44,130 nt of DNA from contig JAIXUP010000070.1 in NCBI GenBank assembly GCA_027483505.1, forward strand, positions 1 through 44,130, written 5' to 3'. Position numbers and translations under genes: made by a program. Origin of the DNA: Hyphomicrobiales bacterium. Its GTDB lineage: Bacteria; Pseudomonadota; Alphaproteobacteria; Rhizobiales; Beijerinckiaceae. Each line of letters starts with the position of its first letter. The first letter of the stretch is position 1. Shown piece by piece: positions 18,229 to 27,172 of this stretch. The notes under the pieces are model-generated. The model was not told where the DNA came from. It saw only the letters and a program-made list of their open reading frames with translations, and searched no databases.

Positions 18229-19491
18229 CTACTGATAGCGGCGGAAAATCAACGAGGCGTTGGTACCACCAAATCCGAAGGAATTCGAGAGCGCGACATC
18301 GATCTTCCGCTTGCGCGCGACATGCGGCACCAGGTCGATGCTGGTCTCGACGGAGGGGTTGTCGAGGTTGAGCGTCGGGGGCGCCACGCCGTCCCGGATG
18401 GCGAGGATCGAGAAGATCGCTTCAAGGGCGCCCGCTGCGCCAAGCAGATGGCCGACAGCGGACTTGGTCGACGACATCGAGACCTGGGAACCGTGCGCGC
18501 CGAGCAACCGTTCGATGGCGCGCAGTTCGATCTCATCTCCCAGCGGCGTCGATGTGCCGTGCGCATTGATGTAGTCGATGTCAGCCGCCGTCATTCCGGC
18601 GCGCTTCAGCGCCGCCGCCATGCAGCGGTAGGCCCCGTCGCCATCCTCGGAGGGCGAGGTGATGTGGAACGCGTCGCCGGACATGCCGTAGCCGACGACT
18701 TCGGCATAGATCTTCGCGCCGCGCGCCAGCGCATGGTCGAGCGCCTCCACCACGACCACGGCAGCGCCTTCGCCCATGACGAAGCCGTCACGGCCCTTGT
18801 CATAGGGGCGCGAGGCCTTCTCAGGGGTGTCGTTGTACGATGTCGACAGTGCGCGGCAGGCGCAGAAACCTGCAATGCCGATCCGGTTCACAGCCGATTC
18901 GGTGCCGCCCGCCAGCATGACCTCGGCATCGCCGAGGGCCACGATGCGCGCAGCGTCGCCGATCGCATGGGCGCCCGTCGAGCAGGCTGTCACCACCGAA
19001 TGGTTCGGACCCTTGAGGCCGTGCTCGATCGAGACATAACCGGAGGCCAGGTTAGCCAGCCGTCCCGGAATGAAAAACGGAGACAGACGGCGGGGGCCTT
19101 TCTCGTGAAGGGTGATCGAACCGTCATAAATGCCGCCGATCCCGCCGATGCCTGAGCCGATCATGACTCCGGTTGTCGTCTGCTCCTCGTAGGTCTGAGG
19201 CTTCCACGAGGCATCACGCAACGCCTGGGTGGCGGCGGACATGGCGTAGACGATGAACTCGTCAACCTTGCGCTGCTCCTTTGGCTCCATCCAGTCGTCG
19301 GGATTGTAGGTTCCGCCCGAGCCATCGCCCTTGGGTGGAACGCAGCCGATGCGGCATGGCAGGTCGCTCGCATCGAAATGGACCAGGGGCCGGGCAGCGC
19401 TCTGCCCAGCCAGAAGGCGAGTCCAGGTTTCCTCGACACCGCACGCCAGAGGCGACACCGTGCCAAGGCCGGTCACAACCACACGCCGCAC
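18229..19491 (-). CDS. fabF: beta-ketoacyl-ACP synthase II
   Basis: FabF condenses malonyl-ACP with a growing acyl-ACP in type II fatty-acid synthesis. From GTG 19491 the product is 420 residues, the normal FabF length, starting with RRVVVTGLGTVSPL. The Cys-His-His triad is intact: C170 in ACSTGA, H311 in NAHGTSTPLGD and H348 in AVGHLLGAAG. The GTG is chosen because GGAGG precedes it by 7 bases; the longer open frame would add about 30 residues that do not look like the family. It sits 52 bases downstream of acpP. Confidence 0.97.
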   Translation of the reverse strand: MRRVVVTGLGTVSPLACGVEETWTRLLAGQSAARPLVHFDASDLPCRIGCVPPKGDGSGGTYNPDDWMEPKEQRKVDEFIVYAMSAATQALRDASWKPQTYEEQTTTGVMIGSGIGGIGGIYDGSITLHEKGPRRLSPFFIPGRLANLASGYVSIEHGLKGPNHSVVTACSTGAHAIGDAARIVALGDAEVMLAGGTESAVNRIGIAGFCACRALSTSYNDTPEKASRPYDKGRDGFVMGEGAAVVVVEALDHALARGAKIYAEVVGYGMSGDAFHITSPSEDGDGAYRCMAAALKRAGMTAADIDYINAHGTSTPLGDEIELRAIERLLGAHGSQVSMSSTKSAVGHLLGAAGALEAIFSILAIRDGVAPPTLNLDNPSVETSIDLVPHVARKRKIDVALSNSFGFGGTNASLIFRRYQ

Positions 19492-19498
19492 TGATCGA

Positions 19499-19503
19499 CC
19501 TCC
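19499..19503 (-). promoter_or_regulatory. ribosome-binding site deciding the fabF start
   Basis: On the reverse strand GGAGG lies 7 bases before the GTG at 19491. It supports this GTG over upstream in-frame starts. Confidence 0.7.
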
Positions 19504-19543
19504 GGTCAGCGAATCGACAATGAAACGGCCATGTGGCGTGCGT

Positions 19544-19783
19544 TCAAGCTGTCGCGTTCTTTTCGAGGAACTTAACGGCATCGCCTACGGTGACGATGGT
19601 TTCAGCCGCATCATCCGGAATCTCGACGTTGAACTCTTCTTCAAACGCCATGACCAACTCGACCGTATCCAGCGAGTCAGCACCCAGATCATCGATAAAA
19701 TTGGCGGAAGCAACAACCTTGTCGGCTTCGACGCCAAGATGTTCGACCACGATCTTCTTCACGCGCTCCGCGACATCGCTCAT
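19544..19783 (-). CDS. acpP: acyl carrier protein
   Basis: AcpP carries acyl intermediates on a phosphopantetheine arm during fatty-acid, lipid A and other syntheses. The 79-residue acidic protein has the attachment site S37 in [18 protein letters not shown]. The ATG at 19783 has AGAGGA about 6 bases upstream; the longer upstream frame is not conserved-looking. A 237-bp gap separates it from fabG, suggesting its own promoter. On the reverse strand two TTGACG hexamers (at 19937-19932 and 19919-19914) lie upstream, but I cannot find a convincing -10 partner. Confidence 0.98.
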   Translation of the reverse strand: MSDVAERVKKIVVEHLGVEADKVVASANFIDDLGADSLDTVELVMAFEEEFNVEIPDDAAETIVTVGDAVKFLEKNATA

Positions 19784-20020
19784 GGACAAGTCCTCTTCGC
19801 TCTTTGTTTCTGGCCGGCGTTCGACGCAGGCCGCTTGAAATCGACAGGCATTGGTCCCCTGGACATCGAAGACCGCTCCGCCCAGCAATGCAAAAGCCCA
19901 ACCCGGATCGATCCGTCAAGCCCCTGCACGGCGTCAACAGGAGAATAAACTGTGGCGCAATGGCCGCCATGCCCGAAACCGACGCAAACGGGAAATTGCC
20001 GACAGACGTCCGCAACGCCC

Positions 20021-20758
20021 TCAGATCATTGCCATTCCACCATTGACGTGCAAGGTCTGGCCGGTCAGGTAGGCGGCTTCCGGGCTCGCCAGGAAGACAG
20101 CCGCCGCCGCGATGTCGCCGCCGGTTCCGAGGCGGCCCATCGGCACATTTCCGAGAATGGCCTCGCGCTGCTTGTCGTTCAACGCCTCCGTCATGGGCGA
20201 CTCAATGAAGCCCGGTGCGATCACATTGATCGTGACGCCGCGGCTGGCGACCTCGGCGGCCAAGGCCTTCGACATGCCGATCAGGCCGGCCTTCGAGGCC
20301 GCGTAGTTGCCCTGCCCCGGATTGCCCGTTGTGCCGACGACAGAGCCGATCGAGATGATGCGGCCGTTGCGACGGCGCATCATGCCCTTCACGGCGGCGC
20401 GCATCAGTCGGAAGGAGGCGGTCAGATTGACGGCGATGACCTGCTCCCACTCCTCGTCCTTCATGCGCAGGAAGAGGTTGTCGCGGGTGATGCCGGCATT
20501 ATTGACAAGAATATCGACCTGACCCAGCGCCGCATCGGCCGCCGGGACCAGCGCCTCGACCGAGGCCGCATCGGAGAGATTGCAGGGCAGAGCCACGGCG
20601 CCCCCGCCGAGTTCGGCAGCCAGCGCCTCCAGCACTTCCACACGCGTGCCGGAGACCGCAACGCGGGCGCCCTGGACCGCCAGCGCGCGGGCGATCGCGC
20701 CGCCGATGCCGCCGGTCGCGCCGGTGACCAGCGCCGTCTTGCCTGTCAGTGAGAACAT
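20021..20758 (-). CDS. fabG: 3-oxoacyl-ACP reductase FabG
   Basis: FabG is the NADPH-dependent ketoreductase of type II fatty-acid synthesis. The 245-residue SDR protein has the nucleotide-binding TGATGGIG (12-19), NNAG (86-89) and catalytic S139, Y152 and K156 (NYAASKAG). The C-terminal GQTLHVNGGMAMI is typical of FabG rather than of other SDRs. It lies 21 bases behind fabD, with AAGGA about 9 bases before the ATG, so the two are likely co-transcribed. Confidence 0.96.
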   Translation of the reverse strand: MFSLTGKTALVTGATGGIGGAIARALAVQGARVAVSGTRVEVLEALAAELGGGAVALPCNLSDAASVEALVPAADAALGQVDILVNNAGITRDNLFLRMKDEEWEQVIAVNLTASFRLMRAAVKGMMRRRNGRIISIGSVVGTTGNPGQGNYAASKAGLIGMSKALAAEVASRGVTINVIAPGFIESPMTEALNDKQREAILGNVPMGRLGTGGDIAAAAVFLASPEAAYLTGQTLHVNGGMAMI

Positions 20759-20779
20759 GGTTCTGATCCTTTTGAACGT

Positions 20780-21724
20780 TCAGCCGCGTGCGGCAACATA
20801 GGCTGCGACCTCGTCCGGCCCGCCAATTGCACTGAAGGTGGCGCCTGCTGCGATGCGCTTGCCGAGCCCGGCAAGCACCTTGCCGGACCCGACCTCCCAG
20901 AACTGTGTGACCCCGGCGGCCGCCATCGCCTCGACGCATTCGCGCCAGCGCACGGTGCCTGTGACCTGCGCAACAAGGCTGTCACGGATAGCGGCAGGGT
21001 CGCTCAGCGGGGCCGCACCGATATTGGCCATGACGGGTGCGGCAGGCGCGTGCATCGTCACGGTCGACAGGGCGTCGCGCATCGCGTCCGCCGCAGGCTG
21101 CATCAGCGCGCAATGGAAGGGCGCGGACACCGGCAGCAACACGGCACGCCGGACCCCGCGCTCGGCCGCGAGCGCCATGGCACGCTCGACGGCGGCTTTG
21201 GAACCGGAGAGGACGACCTGCCCGCCGCCATTGTCGTTCGCCGCCTGACAGACTTCGCCTTGCGCAGCGTCAGCGGCAATGGCGCGGGCGGCGTCGAGTT
21301 CGACACCGATCAGTGCTGCCATGGCGCCCTCACCCGCAGGCACCGCCTTCTGCATCGCGTCGCCGCGAATGCGCAAAAGCCGTGCGGCGTCGGCAACCGA
21401 GAACGCGCCCGCCGCGGCAAGCGCCGAGTATTCGCCAAGCGAGTGGCCAGCGACAAAGGCGACATCGCGACTGAGATCGAGCCCGGCCTCGGCCTGAAGC
21501 ACACGGACAACGGCGACGGACACCGCCATCAGCGCGGGCTGGGCGTTCGCCGTCAAGGTCAGGGCTTCGGCGGGGCCATCCCACATGATCGCCGACAGGT
21601 TCTGAGACAGCGCCTCGTCGACCTCGCGGAAGACCGCTGCGGCGACCGGGAACGCATCAGCCAGCGCCTTGCCCATGCCCACCACCTGGCTGCCCTGCCC
21701 CGGACAGATCAACGCCATGCTCAT
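20780..21724 (-). CDS. fabD: malonyl-CoA:ACP transacylase
   Basis: FabD loads malonyl groups from CoA onto ACP. From ATG 21724 the product is 314 residues, with the oxyanion-loop PGQGSQ near the N-terminus, the nucleophile S95 in GHSLGEYSAL and catalytic H204 in APFHCALM. Three ATG codons lie close together (21733, 21724, 21718); 21724 is favoured because AAGGGA sits 9 bases ahead. It is the first gene of the fabD-fabG-acpP-fabF-mltG-yicC-gmk run and is divergent from rpsF. Confidence 0.96.
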   Translation of the reverse strand: MSMALICPGQGSQVVGMGKALADAFPVAAAVFREVDEALSQNLSAIMWDGPAEALTLTANAQPALMAVSVAVVRVLQAEAGLDLSRDVAFVAGHSLGEYSALAAAGAFSVADAARLLRIRGDAMQKAVPAGEGAMAALIGVELDAARAIAADAAQGEVCQAANDNGGGQVVLSGSKAAVERAMALAAERGVRRAVLLPVSAPFHCALMQPAADAMRDALSTVTMHAPAAPVMANIGAAPLSDPAAIRDSLVAQVTGTVRWRECVEAMAAAGVTQFWEVGSGKVLAGLGKRIAAGATFSAIGGPDEVAAYVAARG

Positions 21725-22105
21725 CGTCACCATTCCCTTGCATCCCGAGTGGCGGGGAAGTGGCTGTTTTGGCATGGCGCGTCAAGGGCAGCGGCCGCTG
21801 GTCCCCCGGCAGATCGAATTCCAACCCCCCTTCCCTCTGCCCGAAACGCCTCCGGCGCGCGACACGCGCGCCCTTCGCTGTTGCAATGCAGCAGCCGTTC
21901 ATGTATCAGAACGCCACTGATTGCCTCGGCTGGAGGCTGAAAGAGTGCGTGTGACATCCGTTGTCAGTCACGCGAGGGGTTTTCCCCGACGCTCCTTGTC
22001 TCCGCCTTCGACAGCAAATCGGGCCTTCCGCGCGGGTTCTCCCGCATGGGATTTGGCTCGAAGGGCTCTGCGCCGGGCGGCAGCGTTGTAACAGAAGGAA
22101 GGCCA
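21725..22105. other. 381-bp divergent intergenic region between fabD and rpsF
   Basis: I see no believable gene here; the open frames are short and unlike known proteins. It must hold the fabD promoter (reverse) and the rpsF promoter and leader (forward). Visible items are a candidate rpsF promoter (21881-21909), a TTGACG hexamer on the reverse strand near 21785, a short GGGG-TTTT-CCCC palindrome near 21976-21987, and a GCGGG-TTCT-CCCGC hairpin at 22032-22045. The hairpin might be part of a ribosomal-protein autoregulatory leader, but I cannot match it to a known motif. Confidence 0.5.
21881..21909 (+). promoter_or_regulatory. candidate rpsF promoter
   Basis: TTGCAA at 21881-21886, a 17-base spacer and TATCAG at 21904-21909 form a sigma-70-like pair, which would give a leader of about 190 bases ahead of rpsF. 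Supported by spacing only. Confidence 0.3.
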
Positions 22106-22519
22106 ATGGCTCATCTTTACGAACATATCTTCATGGCGCGCCAGGACGTGAGCGCGCAGGCCGTCGAGGCCCTGATCGACCAGTTCAAGGGCATCATCGA
22201 AGCCGGCGGCGGCAAGGTCGGCAAGGTCGAGTACTGGGGCGTCAAGTCCCTCGCCTACCGCATCAAGAAGAACCGCAAGGCGCATTACTCGCTGCTGAAC
22301 ATCGCAAGCCCGCCCTCGGCGGTCGCCGAGATGGAGCGCCAGATGCGTCTCAACGAAGATGTGCTGCGGTTCATCACCATCCGCGTGGAAGAGCATGAGG
22401 ACGGGCCGTCCGCCATGCTGCAGAAGCGCGAGCGCGACGAGCGCCGTGACCGCGAGCGTTTTGGCGACGACCGTCCGCCGCGCCGCCGTGACGAAGAAGA
22501 AGCTGGCGAGGAGTTCTGA
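22106..22519 (+). CDS. rpsF: 30S ribosomal protein S6
   Basis: S6 binds S18 and the central domain of 16S rRNA. The 137-residue protein starts [16 protein letters not shown] and has the alpha/beta S6 core to about residue 100 ([33 protein letters not shown]). A highly charged Arg/Asp/Glu tail follows, longer than in E. coli before modification and common in alphaproteobacteria. The ATG at 22106 is preceded by AGAAGGAAGG. The next gene, rpsR, begins 2 bases after the stop. Confidence 0.98.
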   Translation: MAHLYEHIFMARQDVSAQAVEALIDQFKGIIEAGGGKVGKVEYWGVKSLAYRIKKNRKAHYSLLNIASPPSAVAEMERQMRLNEDVLRFITIRVEEHEDGPSAMLQKRERDERRDRERFGDDRPPRRRDEEEAGEEF

Positions 22520-22521
22520 TC

Positions 22522-22758
22522 ATGACCGCAGGTGCACGCCGCCCATTCTTCCGCCGCCGCAAGTCCTGCCCGTTCTCGGGCGAAGGCGCTCCGAAGATCG
22601 ACTACAAGGACGTCAAGCTGCTCTCGCGCTACATTTCCGAGCGCGGCAAGATCGTTCCCTCCCGCATCACGGCCGTCTGCGCCAAGAAGCAGCGCGAACT
22701 GGCGACCGCCATCAAGCGCGCACGCTTTCTCGGCCTGCTGCCCTACGTGATCAGCTGA
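22522..22758 (+). CDS. rpsR: 30S ribosomal protein S18
   Basis: S18 forms a heterodimer with S6 on the 30S platform. The 78-residue basic protein contains the family segment [19 protein letters not shown] followed by [30 protein letters not shown]. It is separated from rpsF by two bases, so translation is probably coupled. The CPFSG near residue 16 is a conserved N-terminal feature. It is followed by a hairpin and then the DUF2232 gene. Confidence 0.98.
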   Translation: MTAGARRPFFRRRKSCPFSGEGAPKIDYKDVKLLSRYISERGKIVPSRITAVCAKKQRELATAIKRARFLGLLPYVIS

Positions 22759-22771
22759 CGCCAAACAGTCG

Positions 22772-22794
22772 CCCGGCGGTGAAATTCCGCCGGG
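22772..22794 (+). promoter_or_regulatory. intercistronic hairpin after rpsR
   Basis: A perfect 8-bp inverted repeat, CCCGGCGG-TGAAATT-CCGCCGGG, lies 13 bases after the rpsR stop. No T-run follows, so it is better explained as an mRNA processing or stability element, or a partial attenuator, than as a full terminator. Confidence 0.55.
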
Positions 22795-22857
22795 TCCGTT
22801 GAAGCCCGAGGCTTCTCACCCTGCCGGAGCGATCCGAGCAGCGGGACAGCAGGACAA

Positions 22858-23817
22858 ATGATGAGCTACCTTTTCGCCGGCATCGGCGCGGGACTTGTGT
22901 CCGCGCTCCTGTTCGCGGTGGTGATCACAGGATCACCGCTGGCGATGCTGCTGTCCTATGCCGCCCCGCTGCCCGTGTTCATCGCTGCGCTGGGCTGGCG
23001 TCACCGCAGCGGACTTGTCGCCGCGATCGCCGGCGCCATCGGCCTTTCGCTTGCGCTGCGCTATCAGGCCGGGCTCGCTTTCGCGATCGGAATTGCTCTG
23101 CCAGCCTGGGGAATCGCCTATCTCGCGCTGCTTGGCCGGGTCGACGAACGCGGCCAAACCGAATGGTATCCGCTCGGCCGCCTGCTGCTCTGGATAGCCG
23201 GCACGGCGGCGCTGGTGACCCTTGTCGGCGCGATGGCGATCGCCGGCAGCCACGAGGCCTATACCACCTCGATGCAGCGATCGATCGCGGCGGTTCTGTC
23301 CGGCCAGATTCCAGGGCTCCAACCGATGCGGCTTCCCGCGACGATGAGCGTCGATGAAGTCGCGTCAGCCCTTGCAACATGGGCTCCCTTCCTCGCCGGT
23401 GCTTCCTTCGTGCCAATGCTGGCAGCCAACCTGTGGATGGCGGCAAAGGCGGTGCACATGTCCGGCCGCCTGCCGCGTCCCTGGCCGATGATTGCGTCAC
23501 TCAATCTGCCTCGAGAGGCGTTGGCGGTGATGCTGGCAGCGGCCGTGCTGGCGTTTGTTCCCGGATTTGCCGGCTTTTTCGGGATGGCGATTCTGGGCGC
23601 GCTGACCTCGGCCTTCCTGCTCAACGGCCTGGCCGGAATTCACGAGTTGTCGGCTGGGCGACCCATGCGGGGCGGATTGCTGTTCGCGCTCTATCTCGGC
23701 CTGATGGTCGGCGCGACGATCCTGGCGCCGCTGATCGCCCTCTTCGGATTTCTTGACTGCGTCCTGCGCATCCGTGCGCGGCGTGCGCCGCCGCCTCCGT
23801 TCACCCCAACCACCTGA
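22858..23817 (+). CDS. DUF2232 polytopic membrane protein
   Basis: A 319-residue hydrophobic protein with about eight or nine transmembrane segments (roughly 5-25, 27-45, 52-70, 72-92, 107-128, 175-195, 222-260, 275-300) and a short basic, Pro-rich cytoplasmic-looking end. Length, topology and position between rpsR and rplI match the DUF2232 family of alphaproteobacteria, which has no assigned function. AGGACAA precedes two adjacent ATG codons (22858 and 22861). Membership of a ribosomal-protein operon suggests co-expression with growth; any direct role is unknown. The family call rests on context and topology. Confidence 0.8.
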   Translation: MMSYLFAGIGAGLVSALLFAVVITGSPLAMLLSYAAPLPVFIAALGWRHRSGLVAAIAGAIGLSLALRYQAGLAFAIGIALPAWGIAYLALLGRVDERGQTEWYPLGRLLLWIAGTAALVTLVGAMAIAGSHEAYTTSMQRSIAAVLSGQIPGLQPMRLPATMSVDEVASALATWAPFLAGASFVPMLAANLWMAAKAVHMSGRLPRPWPMIASLNLPREALAVMLAAAVLAFVPGFAGFFGMAILGALTSAFLLNGLAGIHELSAGRPMRGGLLFALYLGLMVGATILAPLIALFGFLDCVLRIRARRAPPPPFTPTT

Positions 23818-23845
23818 TATCCACGAACATCCAAGGAGACCTGCA

Positions 23846-24412
23846 ATGGAAGTCATTCTGCTCGAACGCGTCGCCAAGCTTGGCCAGATGGGCGAAGTCG
23901 TTCGCGTCCGCGACGGCTATGGCCGCAATTTCCTGCTGCCGCGCGGCAAGGCCCTGCGCGCCACCGAAGCCAACAAGCAGCGCTTCGCGACCCAGCGCGC
24001 CCAGCTTGAAGCCCGCAATCTCGAAGCGAAGGGCGAAGCGGCCAAGGTTGCCGAGACGCTTGACGGCCAGTCCTTCGTGCTGATCCGTCAGGCCGGCGAA
24101 TCCGGCACGCTGTACGGCTCAGTTTCGGCGCGCGACGTCGCCGCTGCGGTCGCAGCAGCCGGCGTTTCGGTCGGCAAGGGGCAGGTGGTCATCAACACCC
24201 CGATCAAGGCGCTGGGCATGTATACCCTCGCTGTCGTGCTGCACCCCGAGGTGGATGCCAAGATCACGGTCAACGTCGCCCGCAGCGCCGAGGAAGCCGA
24301 ACGGCAGGCCCGCGGCGAGGTCGCCGTCGTTCGCGAGGAGTTCAACCTCGACGATCTCGGCCTCGAAGTCGGCGCGGCGCTGGCCGAAGCCGGCCCGAAC
24401 GCCGAAATGTGA
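23846..24412 (+). CDS. rplI: 50S ribosomal protein L9
   Basis: L9 is an elongated protein spanning the L1-stalk side of the 50S subunit that helps maintain reading frame. The 188-residue product has the N-terminal domain [19 protein letters not shown] with [16 protein letters not shown], a long connecting helix (about 45-75) and the C-terminal domain (about 80-150). An Ala/Glu-rich tail of about 35 residues extends beyond the E. coli length. AAGGAG lies 7 bases before ATG 23846. A strong terminator follows, ending the ribosomal operon. Confidence 0.98.
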   Translation: MEVILLERVAKLGQMGEVVRVRDGYGRNFLLPRGKALRATEANKQRFATQRAQLEARNLEAKGEAAKVAETLDGQSFVLIRQAGESGTLYGSVSARDVAAAVAAAGVSVGKGQVVINTPIKALGMYTLAVVLHPEVDAKITVNVARSAEEAERQARGEVAVVREEFNLDDLGLEVGAALAEAGPNAEM

Positions 24413-24454
24413 TCATCGCACCGCTGCTGCGATCAATCTGCCACACACAAGCAC

Positions 24455-24478
24455 AGGCCGCCTTCGGGCGGCCTTTTT
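24455..24478 (+). terminator. rho-independent terminator after rplI
   Basis: A perfect 8-bp stem AGGCCGCC/GGCGGCCT with a TTCG tetraloop is followed directly by a T-tract, 42 bases after the rplI stop. It closes the rpsF-rpsR-DUF2232-rplI unit and separates it from dnaB. Confidence 0.93.
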
Positions 24479-24536
24479 CGTTCGCCCTGTGGATTGATGT
24501 GCGGCATCCATTTTCGGCTTCCACTACCAAGGGGAA

Positions 24537-24545
24537 TGCTACACT
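24537..24545 (+). promoter_or_regulatory. candidate extended -10 for dnaB
   Basis: TGCTACACT resembles an extended -10 box and lies about 30 bases before the dnaB ATG and 60 bases after the rplI terminator. No good -35 is visible at the right distance. Confidence 0.25.
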
Positions 24546-24573
24546 TCACAACCCGACTCAATCGGAAGTGTCC

Positions 24574-26067
24574 ATGTCCAACGTGACTTCCCTCGCGGCC
24601 AAACTCGATGCGTCGCATGACGCGTCCTATCGGGCGGCGCCCAACAACACGGAGGCGGAACAGGCCCTGCTGGGCGCCATTCTCGTGAACAATGATGCGT
24701 TCTACCGCGTCTCGGACTTCTTGTTGCCCGAGCATTTCTTCGAGCCGGTGCACATCCGCATCTACGAGACGACCGCAAGCCTGATCCGCGCCGGCAAGAT
24801 CGCCAATCCGATCACGCTGAAGACCTTCCTCGGCGACGCCGATCTAGGCGGGATCACCGTGACGCAGTACCTCGCGCGCCTCGCTGCCGAGGCCACGACC
24901 GTCATCAATGCGCAGGATTATGGCCAGACGATCTACGATCTGGCGATCCGGCGCAGCCTGATCACGGTCGGCGAGGAACTGGTCAACGTCGCCTATGATT
25001 CGCCGGTGGATTCCCCGCCGCGCGAGCAGATCGAGGAGGCGGAACGCAAGCTGTTCGCACTCGCCGAGAAGGGCCGTTACGAAGGCGGCTTCCAGGCGTT
25101 CTCCACCGCGATGTCGACAGCGATCGACATGGCGGCCCGCGCCTACGAGCGCGACGGCGGCCTTTCGGGAATCGCGACAGGCTTGCGCGACCTCGATCAG
25201 CGCATGGGCGGGTTCCAGAATTCGGACCTGATCATCATCGCGGGCCGCCCGGCCATGGGCAAGACCTCGCTGGCCACCAACATCGCGTTCAACATGGCCA
25301 AGGGCTACAAGGGCGAAAAGCAGCCCGACGGCACGATCAAGACGGTGAACGGAGGGATCGTCGGGTTCTTCTCGCTCGAAATGTCAGCCGAGCAGCTCGC
25401 GACACGCATCATTGCCGAGCAGGCCGGCATTTCGTCCTACAAGATCAGGCAAGGCAAGATCACCGAGAACGAGTTCTACCGCCTGTCCGACGTGGCGGCG
25501 GACATCGAGAAGATGCCGCTCTATATTGACCAGACGGGCGGCATCTCGATCGCGCAGCTTGTGGCGCGCGCGCGCCGCCTCAAGCGCCAGCGCGGGCTCG
25601 ATGTGCTGTTCATCGACTATCTGCAGCTCCTGTCGGGCTCGGCCAAGAAAGGCGACAACCGCGTCCAGGAGGTGACGGAGATCACGACCGGCCTGAAGGC
25701 GCTCGCGAAAGAACTGAACGTGCCTGTCATCGCGCTGTCACAGCTTTCGCGTGGCGTGGAGTCGCGCGACGACAAGCGGCCGCAATTGCAGGATCTGCGC
25801 GAGTCGGGCTCAATCGAGCAGGACGCTGACGTCGTGATGTTCGTGTTCCGTGAGGAGTACTACGTCAAGAACCGCGAGCCGAAGCTCGGCACCGAGGAGC
25901 ACTTCAAATGGCAGGCCGAGATGGACATGATTCACGGCAAGGCCGAATTGATCATCGGCAAGCAGCGCCATGGACCGACCGGGACCGTGCAGCTGCAGTT
26001 CGACGCGGAGGTGACGCGCTTCTCGGATCTTGCAGCGGCGGATCATCTGCCAGAGCGGCTGGAATGA
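24574..26067 (+). CDS. dnaB: replicative DNA helicase DnaB
   Basis: DnaB is the hexameric 5'-3' helicase of the replication fork. From ATG 24574 the product is 497 residues. It has an N-terminal primase-interacting domain (about 22-125, NNTEAEQALLGAILVNNDAF), a linker helix and a RecA-like domain with Walker A GRPAMGKT (224-231), FFSLEMS, and the Walker B region LFIDYLQLL. Between Walker A and the next strand there is an insert of about 20 residues (KGEKQPDGTIKTVNGG), which I recall as common in alphaproteobacterial DnaB. GGAAG lies close before the ATG; the longer upstream frame would read through the terminator and is rejected. Confidence 0.98.
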   Translation: MSNVTSLAAKLDASHDASYRAAPNNTEAEQALLGAILVNNDAFYRVSDFLLPEHFFEPVHIRIYETTASLIRAGKIANPITLKTFLGDADLGGITVTQYLARLAAEATTVINAQDYGQTIYDLAIRRSLITVGEELVNVAYDSPVDSPPREQIEEAERKLFALAEKGRYEGGFQAFSTAMSTAIDMAARAYERDGGLSGIATGLRDLDQRMGGFQNSDLIIIAGRPAMGKTSLATNIAFNMAKGYKGEKQPDGTIKTVNGGIVGFFSLEMSAEQLATRIIAEQAGISSYKIRQGKITENEFYRLSDVAADIEKMPLYIDQTGGISIAQLVARARRLKRQRGLDVLFIDYLQLLSGSAKKGDNRVQEVTEITTGLKALAKELNVPVIALSQLSRGVESRDDKRPQLQDLRESGSIEQDADVVMFVFREEYYVKNREPKLGTEEHFKWQAEMDMIHGKAELIIGKQRHGPTGTVQLQFDAEVTRFSDLAAADHLPERLE

Positions 26068-26068
26068 G

Positions 26069-27172
26069 ATGAGCGAAACCACCGCCGAGTTCGGCGCGAC
26101 CCTGACCATCGATCTCGGCGCGCTGGTGGACAACTGGCGGCTGCTGTCCCGGCGCGCCCCGCAGGCGGAGTGCGGCGCGGTGGTGAAGGCCGACGCTTAT
26201 GGCTGCGGCATCGAACCGGTTGTTGCGGCCCTCGACCGCGCCGGTTGCCACAGCTTCTTCGTGGCGCACATTTCCGAAGCCCGGCGCGTGCGGCGCATCG
26301 CCCCCGACGCCATCATCTATGTGCTGAACGGGCTCCTGCCGGGAACCGCCGACGCACTGCTGTCGATCGATGCGCGGCCTGTTCTGGGCAGCCGCGAGGA
26401 AATCGACGAATGGGACAAGCGCGGGCGTCAGCGCCCCTGCGCCATCCACATCGATACCGGCATGAACCGGCTTGGCCTCAGCCTCGCCGAGGCGCGCGAC
26501 CTTCAGGCCCGCGGCGGCTTCGACATGCTGGCGCTGGGTCTGGTGATGAGCCACTTCACCTCGGCCGAGGTCGATGGCGATCCCGCCACGCGGCGGCAGG
26601 TGTTCAGCTCCGCCGAAGTTGCCGACCTGTTTCCTGACGTCAGCAAATCGCTCCTGAACTCGTCAGGCCATTTCCTCGACATCGCTCCGGCCTATGACCT
26701 CACCCGGCCAGGCTATGCGCTCTATGGAGGCAACCCGACACCGCATCAGTCCAATCCGATGAGTCCTGTCGTCACCCTCAAGGCACGGATCATCCAGGTC
26801 CGCGACGTGCCTGACGGAACGGCTGTCGGCTACAACGGGCGCTGGCATGCAAGGGGTCGACGCAGGCTGGCGACGATCCATCTCGGTTACGCCGACGGCT
26901 ATCCCCGCAATGGCAGCGGCGTCGACATGCTGCCGGGAGGGCAGGCGCTGGTCGGCGATGTGCTGTGCGCGTTTGCCGGCACTGTCTCGATGGACCTCAT
27001 CATCCTTGACGTCACCGAGGCGTCCCCGACGCTGGCGGTGCGCGGCGGCGAGGTGACGCTGATCGGCAGCGAACTCGATGTCGACCGCGTAGCCCAGTCA
27101 GCCAAGACGGTGGGCTACGAAATGTTGACCAGCCTTGGGCGGCGCTACAACCGCGTCTACGTGGGCGGCTGA
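26069..27172 (+). CDS. alr: alanine racemase
   Basis: Alr converts L- to D-alanine for peptidoglycan, using PLP. The 367-residue protein has the PLP lysine K40 in AVVKADAYGCG, the FFVAHISEA strand, HIDTGMNRLGL, and the second catalytic base Y255 in AVGYNGRW, followed by GYADGYPR and SMDL. The ATG at 26069 lies 1 base after the dnaB stop, and the alr stop overlaps the radA ATG (TGATG), so dnaB-alr-radA look translationally coupled. It is probably the housekeeping cytoplasmic enzyme; no signal peptide is seen. Confidence 0.96.
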   Translation: MSETTAEFGATLTIDLGALVDNWRLLSRRAPQAECGAVVKADAYGCGIEPVVAALDRAGCHSFFVAHISEARRVRRIAPDAIIYVLNGLLPGTADALLSIDARPVLGSREEIDEWDKRGRQRPCAIHIDTGMNRLGLSLAEARDLQARGGFDMLALGLVMSHFTSAEVDGDPATRRQVFSSAEVADLFPDVSKSLLNSSGHFLDIAPAYDLTRPGYALYGGNPTPHQSNPMSPVVTLKARIIQVRDVPDGTAVGYNGRWHARGRRRLATIHLGYADGYPRNGSGVDMLPGGQALVGDVLCAFAGTVSMDLIILDVTEASPTLAVRGGEVTLIGSELDVDRVAQSAKTVGYEMLTSLGRRYNRVYVGG

